Counted from the stretch's first letter, positions 8,214 to 16,195 are shown. The stretch is DNA of 38,887 bases from Spirochaetales bacterium (GCA_009991955.1 JAACWS010000035.1:1-38887); one strand, 5' to 3'. Notes: generated by a model from the sequence alone, not told the origin. Program-made: numbers and translations.

Positions 8214-8217
8214 TTCA
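8196..8217 (+). repeat. tRNA-Leu 3' end, direct repeat copy 1
   Basis: These 22 nt cover the 3' half of the T arm, the acceptor 3' strand and four following bases. They recur at 8484-8505 with 20 of 22 identities. tRNA 3' ends are the usual target sites of tyrosine-recombinase integration, so this could be an attachment-site remnant or the trace of a tRNA duplication. Confidence 0.6.
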
Positions 8218-8256
8218 AAAAAGTACCCATCGGATTTACCCGGTGGGTACTTTTTT
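8217..8256 (+). terminator. Strong symmetric rho-independent terminator after tRNA-Leu
   Basis: An 11-bp stem, GTACCCATCGG (8223-8233) with CCGGTGGGTAC (8240-8250) including one G-T wobble, encloses a 6-nt loop. It is flanked by six A on the left and six T on the right, so it should work in both directions: for the tRNA on the plus strand and for transcripts arriving from the HAD phosphatase gene on the minus strand. Confidence 0.92.
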
Positions 8257-8509
8257 GCCCTGACGAGGTTCTTGAGTAGACTTGAAAACCAGCCGAGGCG
8301 CGACCGGCGCTGGTCGTAATTTGCTTTATGCAAAATACTGCTCGCACATGCATCCGGATAGGGAGCGCAAACTGCCACGCCCTGGTCAAAGGCCCCACCT
8401 GCTACTCGGGTATGCACCCCAGATGGCGGTTTAGCAGCCCAGTCGCCTGGAGGTCACGAGACAGGATGCCCGTGACCGGAAGGCAAGCCCTCTCTGCCCC
8501 ATTCAGAGT
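8257..8509. other. Non-coding, hairpin-rich stretch between terminator and HAD gene
   Basis: No gene is recognised in these 253 nt. Inverted repeats are frequent: ACCAGC (8288-8293) with GCTGGT (8309-8314); TTTGC (8320-8324) with GCAAA (8330-8334); and GGTCACG (8452-8458) with CGTGACC (8471-8477). The stretch ends in the second copy of the tRNA 3' end. It could be the remains of a degenerate tRNA or small insert, or a structured RNA in the 3' UTR of the HAD gene. No known RNA family motif (SRP, RNase P, tmRNA) was seen. Confidence 0.4.
8484..8505 (+). repeat. tRNA-Leu 3' end, imperfect direct repeat copy 2
   Basis: This segment matches 8196-8217 with two substitutions (T8200 to C8488, G8211 to C8499). 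Similarity continues weakly to the left, where GGAAGG here corresponds to GGAGGTT of the T arm. The substitution in the acceptor strand and the lack of a matching 5' half mean it is not a functional tRNA. It ends 5 nt before the stop codon of the HAD gene. Confidence 0.6.
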
Positions 8510-9295
8510 TTACGGTCCGGGAATTTCTCCTACCCCATCGAGGATGAGTCCGGGCTGATAGGCAAACTGACCAATATTATCCCGGCTAGAAACCCCACTG
8601 AGGACAAGCACAGTATCAATTTCGGATTCGATGCCGGAAATTATATCAGTATCCATACGATCCCCGATAATTGCGGTTTCTTCCCGAGTAGACTGCAGCT
8701 TTTTTAGGGCGCTACGCATGATGAGGGGATTGGGTTTTCCAACAAAATATGCCTTGGACCCGGTAGACATTTCAATGGGTGCTATGAGTGACCCGGTCCC
8801 CGGAACAATTCCATTTTCTATTGGACCGGTTAAGTCGGGGTTTGTTCCAATAAGTTTTGCGCCCTTACGAACTAAATTTACCGCTTTTGTCAGATTTTCA
8901 TAGGTGTAAGTTCTTGATTCTCCGACTACAACATAGTCGGGATTGATTTCGTTCATAGAATAGCCGATCTGGTACAGGGCATTGATGAGTCCAGCTTCAC
9001 CTATGACGTACGCACTTCCACCAGGTAATTGGGAATGAAGAAACACCGCCGTCGCCAGGGCACTGGTATAGAAATGTTCTTCTTCGACTGTAAGACCCAG
9101 ACGGAAAAGTTTCTGTTGGAGCTCCTTAGGCGACCTTTCGGAACTATTAGTAAGAAAAACAAATTTCTTTTTTTCCAAGTACAACCAATCGATAAATTCT
9201 TTCACGCCGGGCAAAAGTTTATTGCCATGGTAAATAACCCCATCCATATCGCAGATAAAGGCTTGTTTTTGCCGCACTTTTTCAAGGGATATCAC
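8510..9295 (-). CDS. HAD-superfamily phosphatase, NagD / 4-nitrophenylphosphatase-like (class IIA)
   Basis: The 261-residue protein has the class IIA HAD layout. The nucleophile motif DMDGVIYHG is near the N-terminus, FLTNSSERSPKEL is motif II, the cap domain follows, and GKPNP with IGDRMDTDI carries the Lys and acidic metal ligands of motifs III and IV. Such enzymes dephosphorylate nucleotides or sugar or glycerol phosphates in the cytoplasm; the substrate cannot be read from sequence. The GTG at 9295 is chosen because AAAGGAGA lies about 7 nt upstream and the beta strand with the nucleophile follows. A longer frame to 9559 runs antisense into ppc and is rejected. It is divergent from ppc with an 87-nt gap. 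Confidence 0.88.
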   Translation of the reverse strand: MISLEKVRQKQAFICDMDGVIYHGNKLLPGVKEFIDWLYLEKKKFVFLTNSSERSPKELQQKLFRLGLTVEEEHFYTSALATAVFLHSQLPGGSAYVIGEAGLINALYQIGYSMNEINPDYVVVGESRTYTYENLTKAVNLVRKGAKLIGTNPDLTGPIENGIVPGTGSLIAPIEMSTGSKAYFVGKPNPLIMRSALKKLQSTREETAIIGDRMDTDIISGIESEIDTVLVLSGVSSRDNIGQFAYQPGLILDGVGEIPGP

Positions 9296-9347
9296 GATCT
9301 GTTCTCCTTTGTTCTCACCGACCAAGTGTAACCCAAACCGAGAATTG

Positions 9348-9376
9348 TAGACAGAGGGAGGGTTCATCCGTAGTAT
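9348..9376 (+). promoter_or_regulatory. Candidate ppc promoter with leaderless geometry
   Basis: TAGACA (9348-9353), 17 nt, then TAGTAT (9371-9376) ends exactly 6 nt before the ppc ATG. No Shine-Dalgarno lies at a usable distance; the GAGGGAGGG run is about 20 nt upstream, inside the spacer. The predicted transcript begins at or next to the A of the ATG. Confidence 0.5.
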
Positions 9377-9382
9377 ACTCCT

Positions 9383-12043
9383 ATGCACGAATTGAACCAG
9401 TTCCAAGAACATGTAGGTATTAAGTTTCAACTGTACAATGGGCTTTTCTTGAACCTGCCATTTTCTCGACTTCGGTCGACGGGAATAATGCTTCCACTCT
9501 TCACCGAGTACGCAAAAGCAGAACTGGAGAAGGGCAACCATCCAAGAGATATCGTTCATACTTTCTTCCGTGAAAGGGGCGGAATCCCCGAGGAAAAAGA
9601 AATTGTAAACGAACTTTTTCGTATTATGCGCCTCGTCGAACGGCAGGTTGTACTGTTTGATGCCCTAGAAGACTCGGCTTTCCTAAAAACCCACGATCTT
9701 CATGGTCCCGGCTCTATTAAGGATTTGGTGAACAGGGTAAGAAATAGCGGAAAGATCGCGGACTACGAAGAGTTTATTTCGAACTACTCAGTTCGAATCG
9801 TCCTAACAGCCCACCCCACTCAATTTTATACCGATGAAGTGTTAACGATTCTGACCGATTTAGGTGAAAGTCTCAAACATAATGATATTCGAACGATCCA
9901 TGAACTCCTTTTACAAATGGGCCAAACCCGGTTCAAAAATCGCGAAAAGCCGACGCCTCTCGAAGAAGCAGAAGGGCTAATGTGGGCTCTCGAACACGTA
10001 ATGTACCGGGTAGTACCGGAAATAAACCAGAGCCTCTCGGAAATTGATGACCAACACAGATTTCGCGATATTCCTAAGGTCCTCGAGCTTGGGTTCTGGC
10101 CAGGAGGTGACCGGGATGGAAATCCTTACGTAACTTCAGATTTGACGATGCAAGTTGGAAATCTCCTGCGTCATACAATTCTTCGGCTCTATCTGAGGGA
10201 TTTTTCTGAACTTCGAAGAAGGCTCACTTTTGCGGGGGTAATTTCCTTGGTCGACAGGGTTTATGCCCGGTTAGAGCAGACTCTTTACCCCTACTCTTTT
10301 GTGGACCACGGGTTTGGCGAGGACCAAAGTTGCAAGGACTTAGAAAATCTTGGGTACGAGAATGTCGAAGAGTTTCTGTCGGACCTGAGGGAAATGCATA
10401 AGCTCATCGATGAACATCATAGCGGCCTATTCAACGAGAGACTCGAACAATTTATCGTGAAAGTTCAATCCTTTGGATTTCATTTTGCTACTCTCGATAT
10501 TCGCCAGGATAGTAGTATACATGGTCGATTTTTTAACGAACTCATACTTTTCTTAGAGAAAAAAGACCTCACCTTCGGGATTGTGAAGTACCTCGACTTG
10601 GCCCCTGAAGACCGTATTCCTACCCTTTTGGGGCTCCTGGAGCTTCTTCGATCTACCTCCCCAGATCTTCGGGCAGAATGGGCGGAGGGTCTAAAAAGAG
10701 ACTTATTAGTCCGGGACGAGTCAGTTCTCGCCGACTGTATTGGATCGATCGAAGCACTGTCGGTAATTCAAAAAAGAAATGGTACTCGGGGTGCTCATCG
10801 ATACGTTATTTCGAATACCCAAGGTGCCCATAACGTCCTTGAAGCCTGGGTTCTTGGGCTTTTTGGGGGAATGGATCCCATAAATCTTGACTTTGATATC
10901 GTGCCCCTCTTTGAGACGATTCCGGATCTTCACAACGCTCCCTATATAATGCAACAACTGTATGAGCTAGAAATCTACCAATCCCATCTCGGAAAAAGAA
11001 ATCGTCACCAAACAATAATGTTAGGGTTTTCGGATGGCACTAAAGACGGTGGCTACGTGACTGCGAACTGGGAAATTTACAAGGCAAAAGAGAATCTCTC
11101 GGCTATTTCGCGACAATATGGGTATAAAGTTTCATTTTTTGATGGTCGAGGGGGACCACCAGCTAGGGGGGGCGGCAATACCCATAAATTTTATCGTTCT
11201 TTGGGGCCGGATATCGACAGCTCTTCGATACAGCTTACTATACAGGGGCAAACCATCAGTAGCCTTTACGGCACACCTGAGTCGGCTACTTTCAACCTTG
11301 AACAACTCGTGAGCGCCGGAATCGAGAATAATCTCTTTCCCCAGGACTTTCATTCGGTTTCGTTGAACGAACGTGAATTACTCAACGAACTCAGCGTTCT
11401 TGCCCAGGAATCCTATTCGGAACTCAAGTCTCATCCACTTTTTGTTTCCTATCTGGAAGTAATGACCCCCCTCCACTACTACGGAAAAACGAATATTGGT
11501 AGTCGCCCTGCTCGCCGGGCTCCAACAAAACAACTCGAGTTTTCGAATCTTCGAGCAATACCCTTTGTCGGCGCGTGGAGTCAGATGAAACAGAATATTC
11601 CCGGCTTTTTTGGTTTTGGGACGGCTTTAGAAAAAATGTCCCAGAATGGAAAAACCGATGCCCTCAAGAAGCTCTATCGGGAAAGCCTCTTTTTTCGCAC
11701 CCTGGTGGAGAACTCCATGCAAAGTCTCACGAAGGCATATTTCCCCTTGACCCAGTATATTAGCCATGATGAAAAATTTGGTGCTTTCTGGCAAATTATC
11801 TACAACGAGGCAGAAAGAACAACAGTAAAACTCCTTGAGGTTAGCGGACAACAAACCCTTTTGGAAAGCGAGTTATCGGTAAAAGAATCGATTAATCTTC
11901 GAGCGACAATGATTCTTCCCAGCCTTGTGATTCAACAATTTGCTTTGACTCGACAAAGGGAAGAACCGGGAAATGACCTTTATGAGAAACTGATTCTCAA
12001 AAGTTTAGCCGCGTCGATAAACGCCAGTAGGAATGCAGTTTAA
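9383..12043 (+). CDS. ppc: Phosphoenolpyruvate carboxylase
   Basis: PEP carboxylase converts PEP and bicarbonate to oxaloacetate, an anaplerotic cytoplasmic reaction. The 886-residue length matches E. coli Ppc (883). Visible sites are LTAHPTQ with catalytic His144, WPGGDRDGNPYVT around residue 240, GFSDGTKDGGY, the loop FFDGRGGPPARGGG, and SRPARR near the PEP and effector region. In E. coli the loop reads FHGRGG; here His is replaced by Asp, a variant I also associate with some other PEPC lineages. The ATG at 9383 fits the usual N-terminal helix (VGIKFQLYNGLFLNLPF). With pyruvate kinase nearby it sits at the PEP node. Its stop overlaps the TPR gene stop by 4 nt, converging. Confidence 0.95.
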   Translation: MHELNQFQEHVGIKFQLYNGLFLNLPFSRLRSTGIMLPLFTEYAKAELEKGNHPRDIVHTFFRERGGIPEEKEIVNELFRIMRLVERQVVLFDALEDSAFLKTHDLHGPGSIKDLVNRVRNSGKIADYEEFISNYSVRIVLTAHPTQFYTDEVLTILTDLGESLKHNDIRTIHELLLQMGQTRFKNREKPTPLEEAEGLMWALEHVMYRVVPEINQSLSEIDDQHRFRDIPKVLELGFWPGGDRDGNPYVTSDLTMQVGNLLRHTILRLYLRDFSELRRRLTFAGVISLVDRVYARLEQTLYPYSFVDHGFGEDQSCKDLENLGYENVEEFLSDLREMHKLIDEHHSGLFNERLEQFIVKVQSFGFHFATLDIRQDSSIHGRFFNELILFLEKKDLTFGIVKYLDLAPEDRIPTLLGLLELLRSTSPDLRAEWAEGLKRDLLVRDESVLADCIGSIEALSVIQKRNGTRGAHRYVISNTQGAHNVLEAWVLGLFGGMDPINLDFDIVPLFETIPDLHNAPYIMQQLYELEIYQSHLGKRNRHQTIMLGFSDGTKDGGYVTANWEIYKAKENLSAISRQYGYKVSFFDGRGGPPARGGGNTHKFYRSLGPDIDSSSIQLTIQGQTISSLYGTPESATFNLEQLVSAGIENNLFPQDFHSVSLNERELLNELSVLAQESYSELKSHPLFVSYLEVMTPLHYYGKTNIGSRPARRAPTKQLEFSNLRAIPFVGAWSQMKQNIPGFFGFGTALEKMSQNGKTDALKKLYRESLFFRTLVENSMQSLTKAYFPLTQYISHDEKFGAFWQIIYNEAERTTVKLLEVSGQQTLLESELSVKESINLRATMILPSLVIQQFALTRQREEPGNDLYEKLILKSLAASINASRNAV

Positions 12044-12927
12044 TCTTCCAGATGAGCCATAGCGTCGTGGAAGGCCCGATCAAATACTGGGTCGAGTTTC
12101 GAGCTTTCGTCAGCGAATTGGTGGGCACAATAGCCTAGGCTAAGGAGATCTCGACCTTTCACCCATAGGCTTAGGGTCTGCATGAAATATTTCTCTTCGA
12201 GAAAACCAACAACCTGATTGCGGCCAATCTTTACCAATAGGTCGGCCTCTCGACCTATAACCTCAAAATCATCCGAGTCGACACACATGAGAATCGACAG
12301 AACCTTTACCATGCTATGAAGAACCTCGAGGGGGTAACCATGGCGTTCGGCAAAAAGTTTCTGGGCATTCATTTGTTCCTGCCGGATACACAATGGATCT
12401 AAGAATATATTAGGATTCCGATCGAGCTCAGACAGAATTTCCTGAAAGAGGATGTCGGCCTTCAGAAACCAGCCGGCCCGGAGATATTCAAGGGCTAATT
12501 CATACCGAAGGGAAATATCGCCTCCATGTTCAAGTTCGGCTGCCAATTCTAACCAGGGGACTGCTGCGTCATGTCGATCAAGGCTTCTATACAGTCGTGC
12601 TAAACCGAGAATTCCTTGAATATCTTTCGAATTAAGTCGTAGCGCTAACATGAAGTAAAATTCTGCCTGGGCAAATTCTTTGTGGGACCAGTACACCACC
12701 CCAAGGGCCGAATTGCACTCACCGTATTCGGGGTCGAGATCTAAAGCTTTTTCAAAATACTTTTTGGCTTCGGAGGTCTGACCTTGACGAAAAAGGACGA
12801 GTCCTTGGTAATAATAAGCCCTAGGATTTTCTGGTTCTTTTGCTAAGAGGGTACGGGTAAGTCGGGCAACTTCGGGATAAAAACCTTTTTCCATAAGTCG
12901 CTGGATGTGTCCAATAGTGCGAGTCAT
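12040..12927 (-). CDS. Tetratricopeptide repeat protein
   Basis: The 295-residue product has at least three TPR units between about residues 33 and 135, with typical segments such as AYYYQGLVLFRQGQTSEAKKY, EKALDLDPEYGE and NSALGVVYWSHKEFAQAE. The C-terminal half is helical without a recognised domain. No signal peptide or membrane segment is seen, so it is probably a cytoplasmic scaffold for protein contacts; partners are unknown. The ATG at 12927 has GGGGG about 4 nt upstream and is preferred to an upstream ATG at 12945 that lacks a ribosome site. It converges on ppc with stop codons overlapping. Confidence 0.75.
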   Translation of the reverse strand: MTRTIGHIQRLMEKGFYPEVARLTRTLLAKEPENPRAYYYQGLVLFRQGQTSEAKKYFEKALDLDPEYGECNSALGVVYWSHKEFAQAEFYFMLALRLNSKDIQGILGLARLYRSLDRHDAAVPWLELAAELEHGGDISLRYELALEYLRAGWFLKADILFQEILSELDRNPNIFLDPLCIRQEQMNAQKLFAERHGYPLEVLHSMVKVLSILMCVDSDDFEVIGREADLLVKIGRNQVVGFLEEKYFMQTLSLWVKGRDLLSLGYCAHQFADESSKLDPVFDRAFHDAMAHLED

Positions 12928-13123
12928 GTTTCCCCCTCTTTTCATGGGGTAAACATACACCACATTTTCGAATATTTCCGTTTTGGGAATAGTGCGAAGA
13001 ATGAGCCCAATTTGTTCGGTGGTATAAACGTAAAGGGCACTTTCATATGCCCATTTCAGAACGTATTCCTCGCTTCAAATGTCCTAGCTGCAGAAAATAT
13101 TGCTCCTCCCAAACATTTTAAGT
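12928..13123. other. Non-coding region upstream of the TPR gene
   Basis: This is the first part of a 669-nt gene-free stretch up to the pyruvate kinase stop. Small open frames here have no ribosome sites and no recognisable product. No clear promoter for the TPR gene was identified. The 3' end of this part (from about 13105) shows weak continuation of the inverted repeat described next. Confidence 0.4.
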
Positions 13124-13265
13124 GTGCACCAAAGCTTGTGGGGACCGAATATTCTCATAGAGTAAGGTACTAAAGACCCTATAATCATGATCAATTGTGG
13201 CAAAAATGACGGTCTTTTGTCGCCTAAACGAGGGAAAATAGACCTTCCCACAAGCTTTGGTGCAC
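13124..13265. repeat. Inverted repeat pair of a dispersed intergenic element
   Basis: GTGCACCAAAGCTTGTGGG (13124-13142) is perfectly complementary to 13247-13265, a 19-bp inverted repeat with 104 nt between the arms. A second inverted pair inside it, AAAGACC (13172-13178) and GGTCTTT (13211-13217), has exactly the same axis (13194.5), so the whole is a long imperfect palindrome. Similarity continues weakly outside the arms. The right arm also matches 61-89 of this window (25 of 29 over 13245-13273). Read in frame, both arms spell CAPKLVG, but the frames lack ribosome sites. A MITE-like or other miniature palindromic repeat is the best description; no target duplication is evident. Confidence 0.7.
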
Positions 13266-13596
13266 AATCAAAGGTTTTCGTAAGCCGTAACCGACAATTC
13301 TTCAGAGATCTGGGTTTCGCCATCGAGTCTTAATGAACTGTCAACAACGGATCGCCGAGCGTACACTTCGAAGGATTCGCACGTGGGCAGCGATTCCCAG
13401 TGTATTTATTAACTGAAAGAAGGTCCGACATCCTTTTGATAGGAAGGGAGTGAATAGGGCAATGGAGCACATGGTGATTCAAATAGGGAATCATGATTTT
13501 TGAAAATCCTAGGAGATCGGGAACAGGATGGACAGCCGGGAAGTCGAACGCTCTCCCGGCGTTTGCCGGTATATAGGGGGTGCGAAGGAACCCGGT
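13266..13596. other. Non-coding region downstream of pyruvate kinase with overlapping hairpins
   Basis: No gene is supported here. The strongest structures are three mutually exclusive stems: GCCGGGA (13535-13541) with TCCCGGC (13554-13560); AACGC (13547-13551) with GCGTT (13559-13563); and CCGGC (13556-13560) with GCCGG (13565-13569). They lie just beyond the pyruvate kinase stop and may end or protect its transcript, although no T-run follows on the minus strand. Further left, GATTTT (13495-13500) pairs with AAAATC (13503-13508). Confidence 0.4.
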
Positions 13597-15012
13597 TTAG
13601 ATGCTCAACAGGTTTTCAACCGTTGAGATTTCGATAAAAGAAGCTCCAGTCGATGCACCAAAATTCCCTGCCATTATAAGCACGGTATCCTCTTTGGTAA
13701 GCTCCTTCTCTTTGACCAAGTGATTAAGAGACATATTGACAAAATCATCGTGACCATTCGCGTCACCGGCCAAATAGTTTGCATGAACTCCGTAGGTTAA
13801 GGCAAGTCTACGCATAGTATCGGCATCGTAGCACTCGACAAAAATTGGAATGTTTCCGCGGAAGGCCGAGAGATACCGAGCGGTACGACCAGTACTTGTG
13901 TCGATAATAATCCCCTTCATGGGAATTCGATTTTCTGCACTTATTGCCATTTCTGCCAAAAAGGCCGGAATTACCTTACTCGATCGGTCTACCTGAATAT
14001 TGACCATCGCAGGGGTCTGTTCCTCGCTGTACTTCGCGATTCGAGCCATGGTCTTTACTGCTTCTACAGGGTAATCCCCATTGGCGGTTTCGCCCGACAG
14101 CATAAGACAGTCGGTTCCATCGTACACTGCATTGGCGATATCGCTGACCTCGGCACGGGTAGGACGGGGTTTTTTGATCATTGTATGAAGCATTTGGGTT
14201 GCGGTTATTACCGGTTTACATTTTTCTCGGCATTTTAGAATCAGGCTCTTTTGAATAGCAGGTATTCGTTCTGCAGCTATTTCGATTCCTAGATCCCCCC
14301 TCGCAACCATAATTCCATAGACGCTGTCGATAATTTCGTCGATATGGTCAACCCCCTCTTGGTTTTCGATTTTTGCTATGATCTGACACTTTGCATTTCG
14401 AGCGTCAAGGATGTCCTGTATGTCTTTGACGTCTTGTTTATTCCGAACAAAGCTATGGGCTATAAAATCAATTTTGTGTTCAATAGCAAATTCGATGTAC
14501 TGGTGGTCTTTCTCGCTTAAAGAAGGAAGACTTATGTGCACTCCAGGGACATTTACACTCTTTTTTGAACCGACTTCTCCATCATTGTCGACCCGACAAA
14601 TGAGGTAGATGTCGTCTTTGTCAACAACCGTAAAGGCTAGGTCACCGTCATCGATGAGAACTTGCTTGCCTACTGGTACATCTTTTACAAAACCCGCGTA
14701 AGTAACCCCAACAACCTCGTTGGTAGAAAGGTGATTGGGATCTCCAATAATTTTTACCAGGTCACCAGATTTAACAAAAATGTCCGTGGCTTTTTTCGTT
14801 GTGCGTACTTCCGGGCCCTTGGTGTCGAGAACCAAAGGAATTTGGTCCGAAACCTGCCGAACATTGTTGACAACTCGAAGGGTATCCTCCAGACCTTGGT
14901 GAGCTGTATTGAGACGGACAGCGGTCATACCCTCATTGTAGAGGGTACGAATAAAATCTGGATCACATCGGAGATCCGAGATGGTTGCCAAAATTTTTGT
15001 TTGATTCTTCAC
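13597..15012 (-). CDS. pyk: Pyruvate kinase
   Basis: Pyruvate kinase transfers phosphate from PEP to ADP, ending glycolysis. The 471-residue protein shows TKILATISDL at the N-terminus, LDTKGPEVR at the start of the B domain, the metal and substrate motif VARGDLGIEI, and the signature ITATQMLHTMIKKPRPTRAE with DGTDCLMLSGETANGDYPVEA. The C-terminal allosteric domain is present and ends near the usual position, without an extra PEP-utiliser domain. The start is a GTG at 15012 with GGAG about 6 nt upstream. It is transcribed away from the small membrane protein gene region, and no gene follows it for over 600 nt. Confidence 0.95.
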   Translation of the reverse strand: MKNQTKILATISDLRCDPDFIRTLYNEGMTAVRLNTAHQGLEDTLRVVNNVRQVSDQIPLVLDTKGPEVRTTKKATDIFVKSGDLVKIIGDPNHLSTNEVVGVTYAGFVKDVPVGKQVLIDDGDLAFTVVDKDDIYLICRVDNDGEVGSKKSVNVPGVHISLPSLSEKDHQYIEFAIEHKIDFIAHSFVRNKQDVKDIQDILDARNAKCQIIAKIENQEGVDHIDEIIDSVYGIMVARGDLGIEIAAERIPAIQKSLILKCREKCKPVITATQMLHTMIKKPRPTRAEVSDIANAVYDGTDCLMLSGETANGDYPVEAVKTMARIAKYSEEQTPAMVNIQVDRSSKVIPAFLAEMAISAENRIPMKGIIIDTSTGRTARYLSAFRGNIPIFVECYDADTMRRLALTYGVHANYLAGDANGHDDFVNMSLNHLVKEKELTKEDTVLIMAGNFGASTGASFIEISTVENLLSI

Positions 15013-15102
15013 GTTTTTTCTCCGTACTTGAATAGAATTGGGCGTTAAGGGACGAAAAGAATTATAGAGATTTCTAATTTCCCGGTCAATGAGAGGTATT
15101 TT

Positions 15103-15477
15103 TCAGAAGCGACGAGCAATTCTTGAGAAAAGAATGCTCAGGACAATTCCAAGCCATAGAAAAATACTGCCGATACTTCCGATGAGCTCTTGTACCGGCC
15201 GGGATGATGATCCAAAGAGGCCGAGACCTTGAGCAGCGAGGTATACGAGCATTCCTGCCCCCACCCACAGGAAGAAAAGACCGAATCCCTTGAAGACTTT
15301 GGATTTTTTCTCATAAATCTCCTGACTAAGGGCAGCCCATCGATAGGCCGTCCGACTGTCTACCCGCCCCCAGGCCGAAATTAGTTGTCCAATGTGACTG
15401 GGTTCTATTCCGTGGCTGAGCAACTGATAAATTTGTGGTCGGAGTTTCTCATAAATTGCAAAATTTTTAGTGTCCAT
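15103..15477 (-). CDS. Small predicted membrane protein of unknown function
   Basis: I do not recognise this 124-residue protein. The first 55 residues are soluble and read like a small helical domain (YEKLRPQIYQLLSHGIEPSHIGQLISAWGRVDSRTAYRWA), possibly a degenerate DNA-binding fold. Two hydrophobic segments follow: about residues 62-86 (FGLFFLWVGAGMLVYLAAQG) and 96-116 (IGSIGSIFLWLGIVLSILF). It ends in a basic tail. It lies 90 nt upstream of pyk on the same strand and is divergent from the Lon-domain gene. No Shine-Dalgarno is visible; TACATT sits 6 nt before the ATG but without a matching -35. Membrane location is inferred from hydrophobicity. Confidence 0.6.
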   Translation of the reverse strand: MDTKNFAIYEKLRPQIYQLLSHGIEPSHIGQLISAWGRVDSRTAYRWAALSQEIYEKKSKVFKGFGLFFLWVGAGMLVYLAAQGLGLFGSSSRPVQELIGSIGSIFLWLGIVLSILFSRIARRF

Positions 15478-15535
15478 AGGGAAAATGTACTAAAAAATTA
15501 CCGCTTCTCGGGGTTTTATTTGTACTTTAACACAG

Positions 15536-16180
15536 ATGAGCGAACCAGAAAAAATCCCCTTGTTTCCTTTGGGTTTAGTAATGTTACCGGAAATGCACCT
15601 GCCCTTGCATATTTTCGAGGAGCGGTACAAAAAACTCGTAAATAACTGCATAGAAGAGAAATCCCCCTTTGGGATCGTGTATTACAATGGTTCTACACTC
15701 CTCAAACACGGTTCTACGGTTCGAGTAGAACAAATACTTCGAACCTACGATGATGGAAGAATGGACTTTCTTGGTCTTGGGGTAAGCCGGTTTTTTATCA
15801 AGAAGATCTACGAGAATAAACCTTATATGGAAGCCGATGTGTGCTACTATGACGATGAAAGCGACCTTTACGACGGATCTATTCGAGACCTTGCCGTCGA
15901 AGCCCTTGATCAACTTCGTAAAATTGCTGTGCTATCGGGGAAGAGTTTTGATCCCAAAGACTTTGAATCCCTCGAACTCAAAAGGCTCAGTTTTCTGCTT
16001 ACCGCCTCGGATATACTCTCAATCGAAGAGAAACAGGAAAATTTGGAGAGCTTGTCGGTTCGAACTCGGTACGAGCGCATAATCACCGCGGCCGCCAGGC
16101 ATATTGAAAGGATTACCACCACCATGAAGATTCAAAAGATCCTCGGTGACGATCAAGATATATCCCACCTGTTTAACTGA
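15536..16180 (+). CDS. Lon N-terminal (LAN) substrate-binding domain protein
   Basis: The 214-residue protein matches the stand-alone LON N-terminal domain family (PUA-like fold): [25 protein letters not shown] is the hallmark opening, followed by [18 protein letters not shown], and a helical C-terminal part with [19 protein letters not shown]. It has no ATPase or Ser-Lys protease domain, so it is not a Lon protease. Such proteins are widespread but their role is unclear; binding of unfolded protein or a cofactor is speculative. No ribosome site is visible before the ATG at 15536; TACTTT lies 7 nt upstream but the -35 is poor. nadA follows after 50 nt. Confidence 0.88.
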   Translation: MSEPEKIPLFPLGLVMLPEMHLPLHIFEERYKKLVNNCIEEKSPFGIVYYNGSTLLKHGSTVRVEQILRTYDDGRMDFLGLGVSRFFIKKIYENKPYMEADVCYYDDESDLYDGSIRDLAVEALDQLRKIAVLSGKSFDPKDFESLELKRLSFLLTASDILSIEEKQENLESLSVRTRYERIITAAARHIERITTTMKIQKILGDDQDISHLFN

Positions 16181-16195
16181 AGACACCCTCAGAAT

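Noticed and set aside
8073-8417. Minus-strand open frame of 114 codons across the tRNA-Leu gene
   Set aside because: It runs antisense through the tRNA and terminator and contains the well-known spurious peptide from tRNA-antisense translation.
8257-8509. Possible small SRP RNA or other known structured RNA (GTGACCGGAAGGCAAG)
   Set aside because: The conserved SRP domain IV loop is not present and no other known RNA core was found; it is kept only as an unexplained structured stretch.
13084-13323. Minus-strand frame of 79 codons containing CAPKLVG
   Set aside because: It lies in the inverted repeat, has no ribosome site, and the repeated peptide reflects the DNA repeat rather than a conserved protein.
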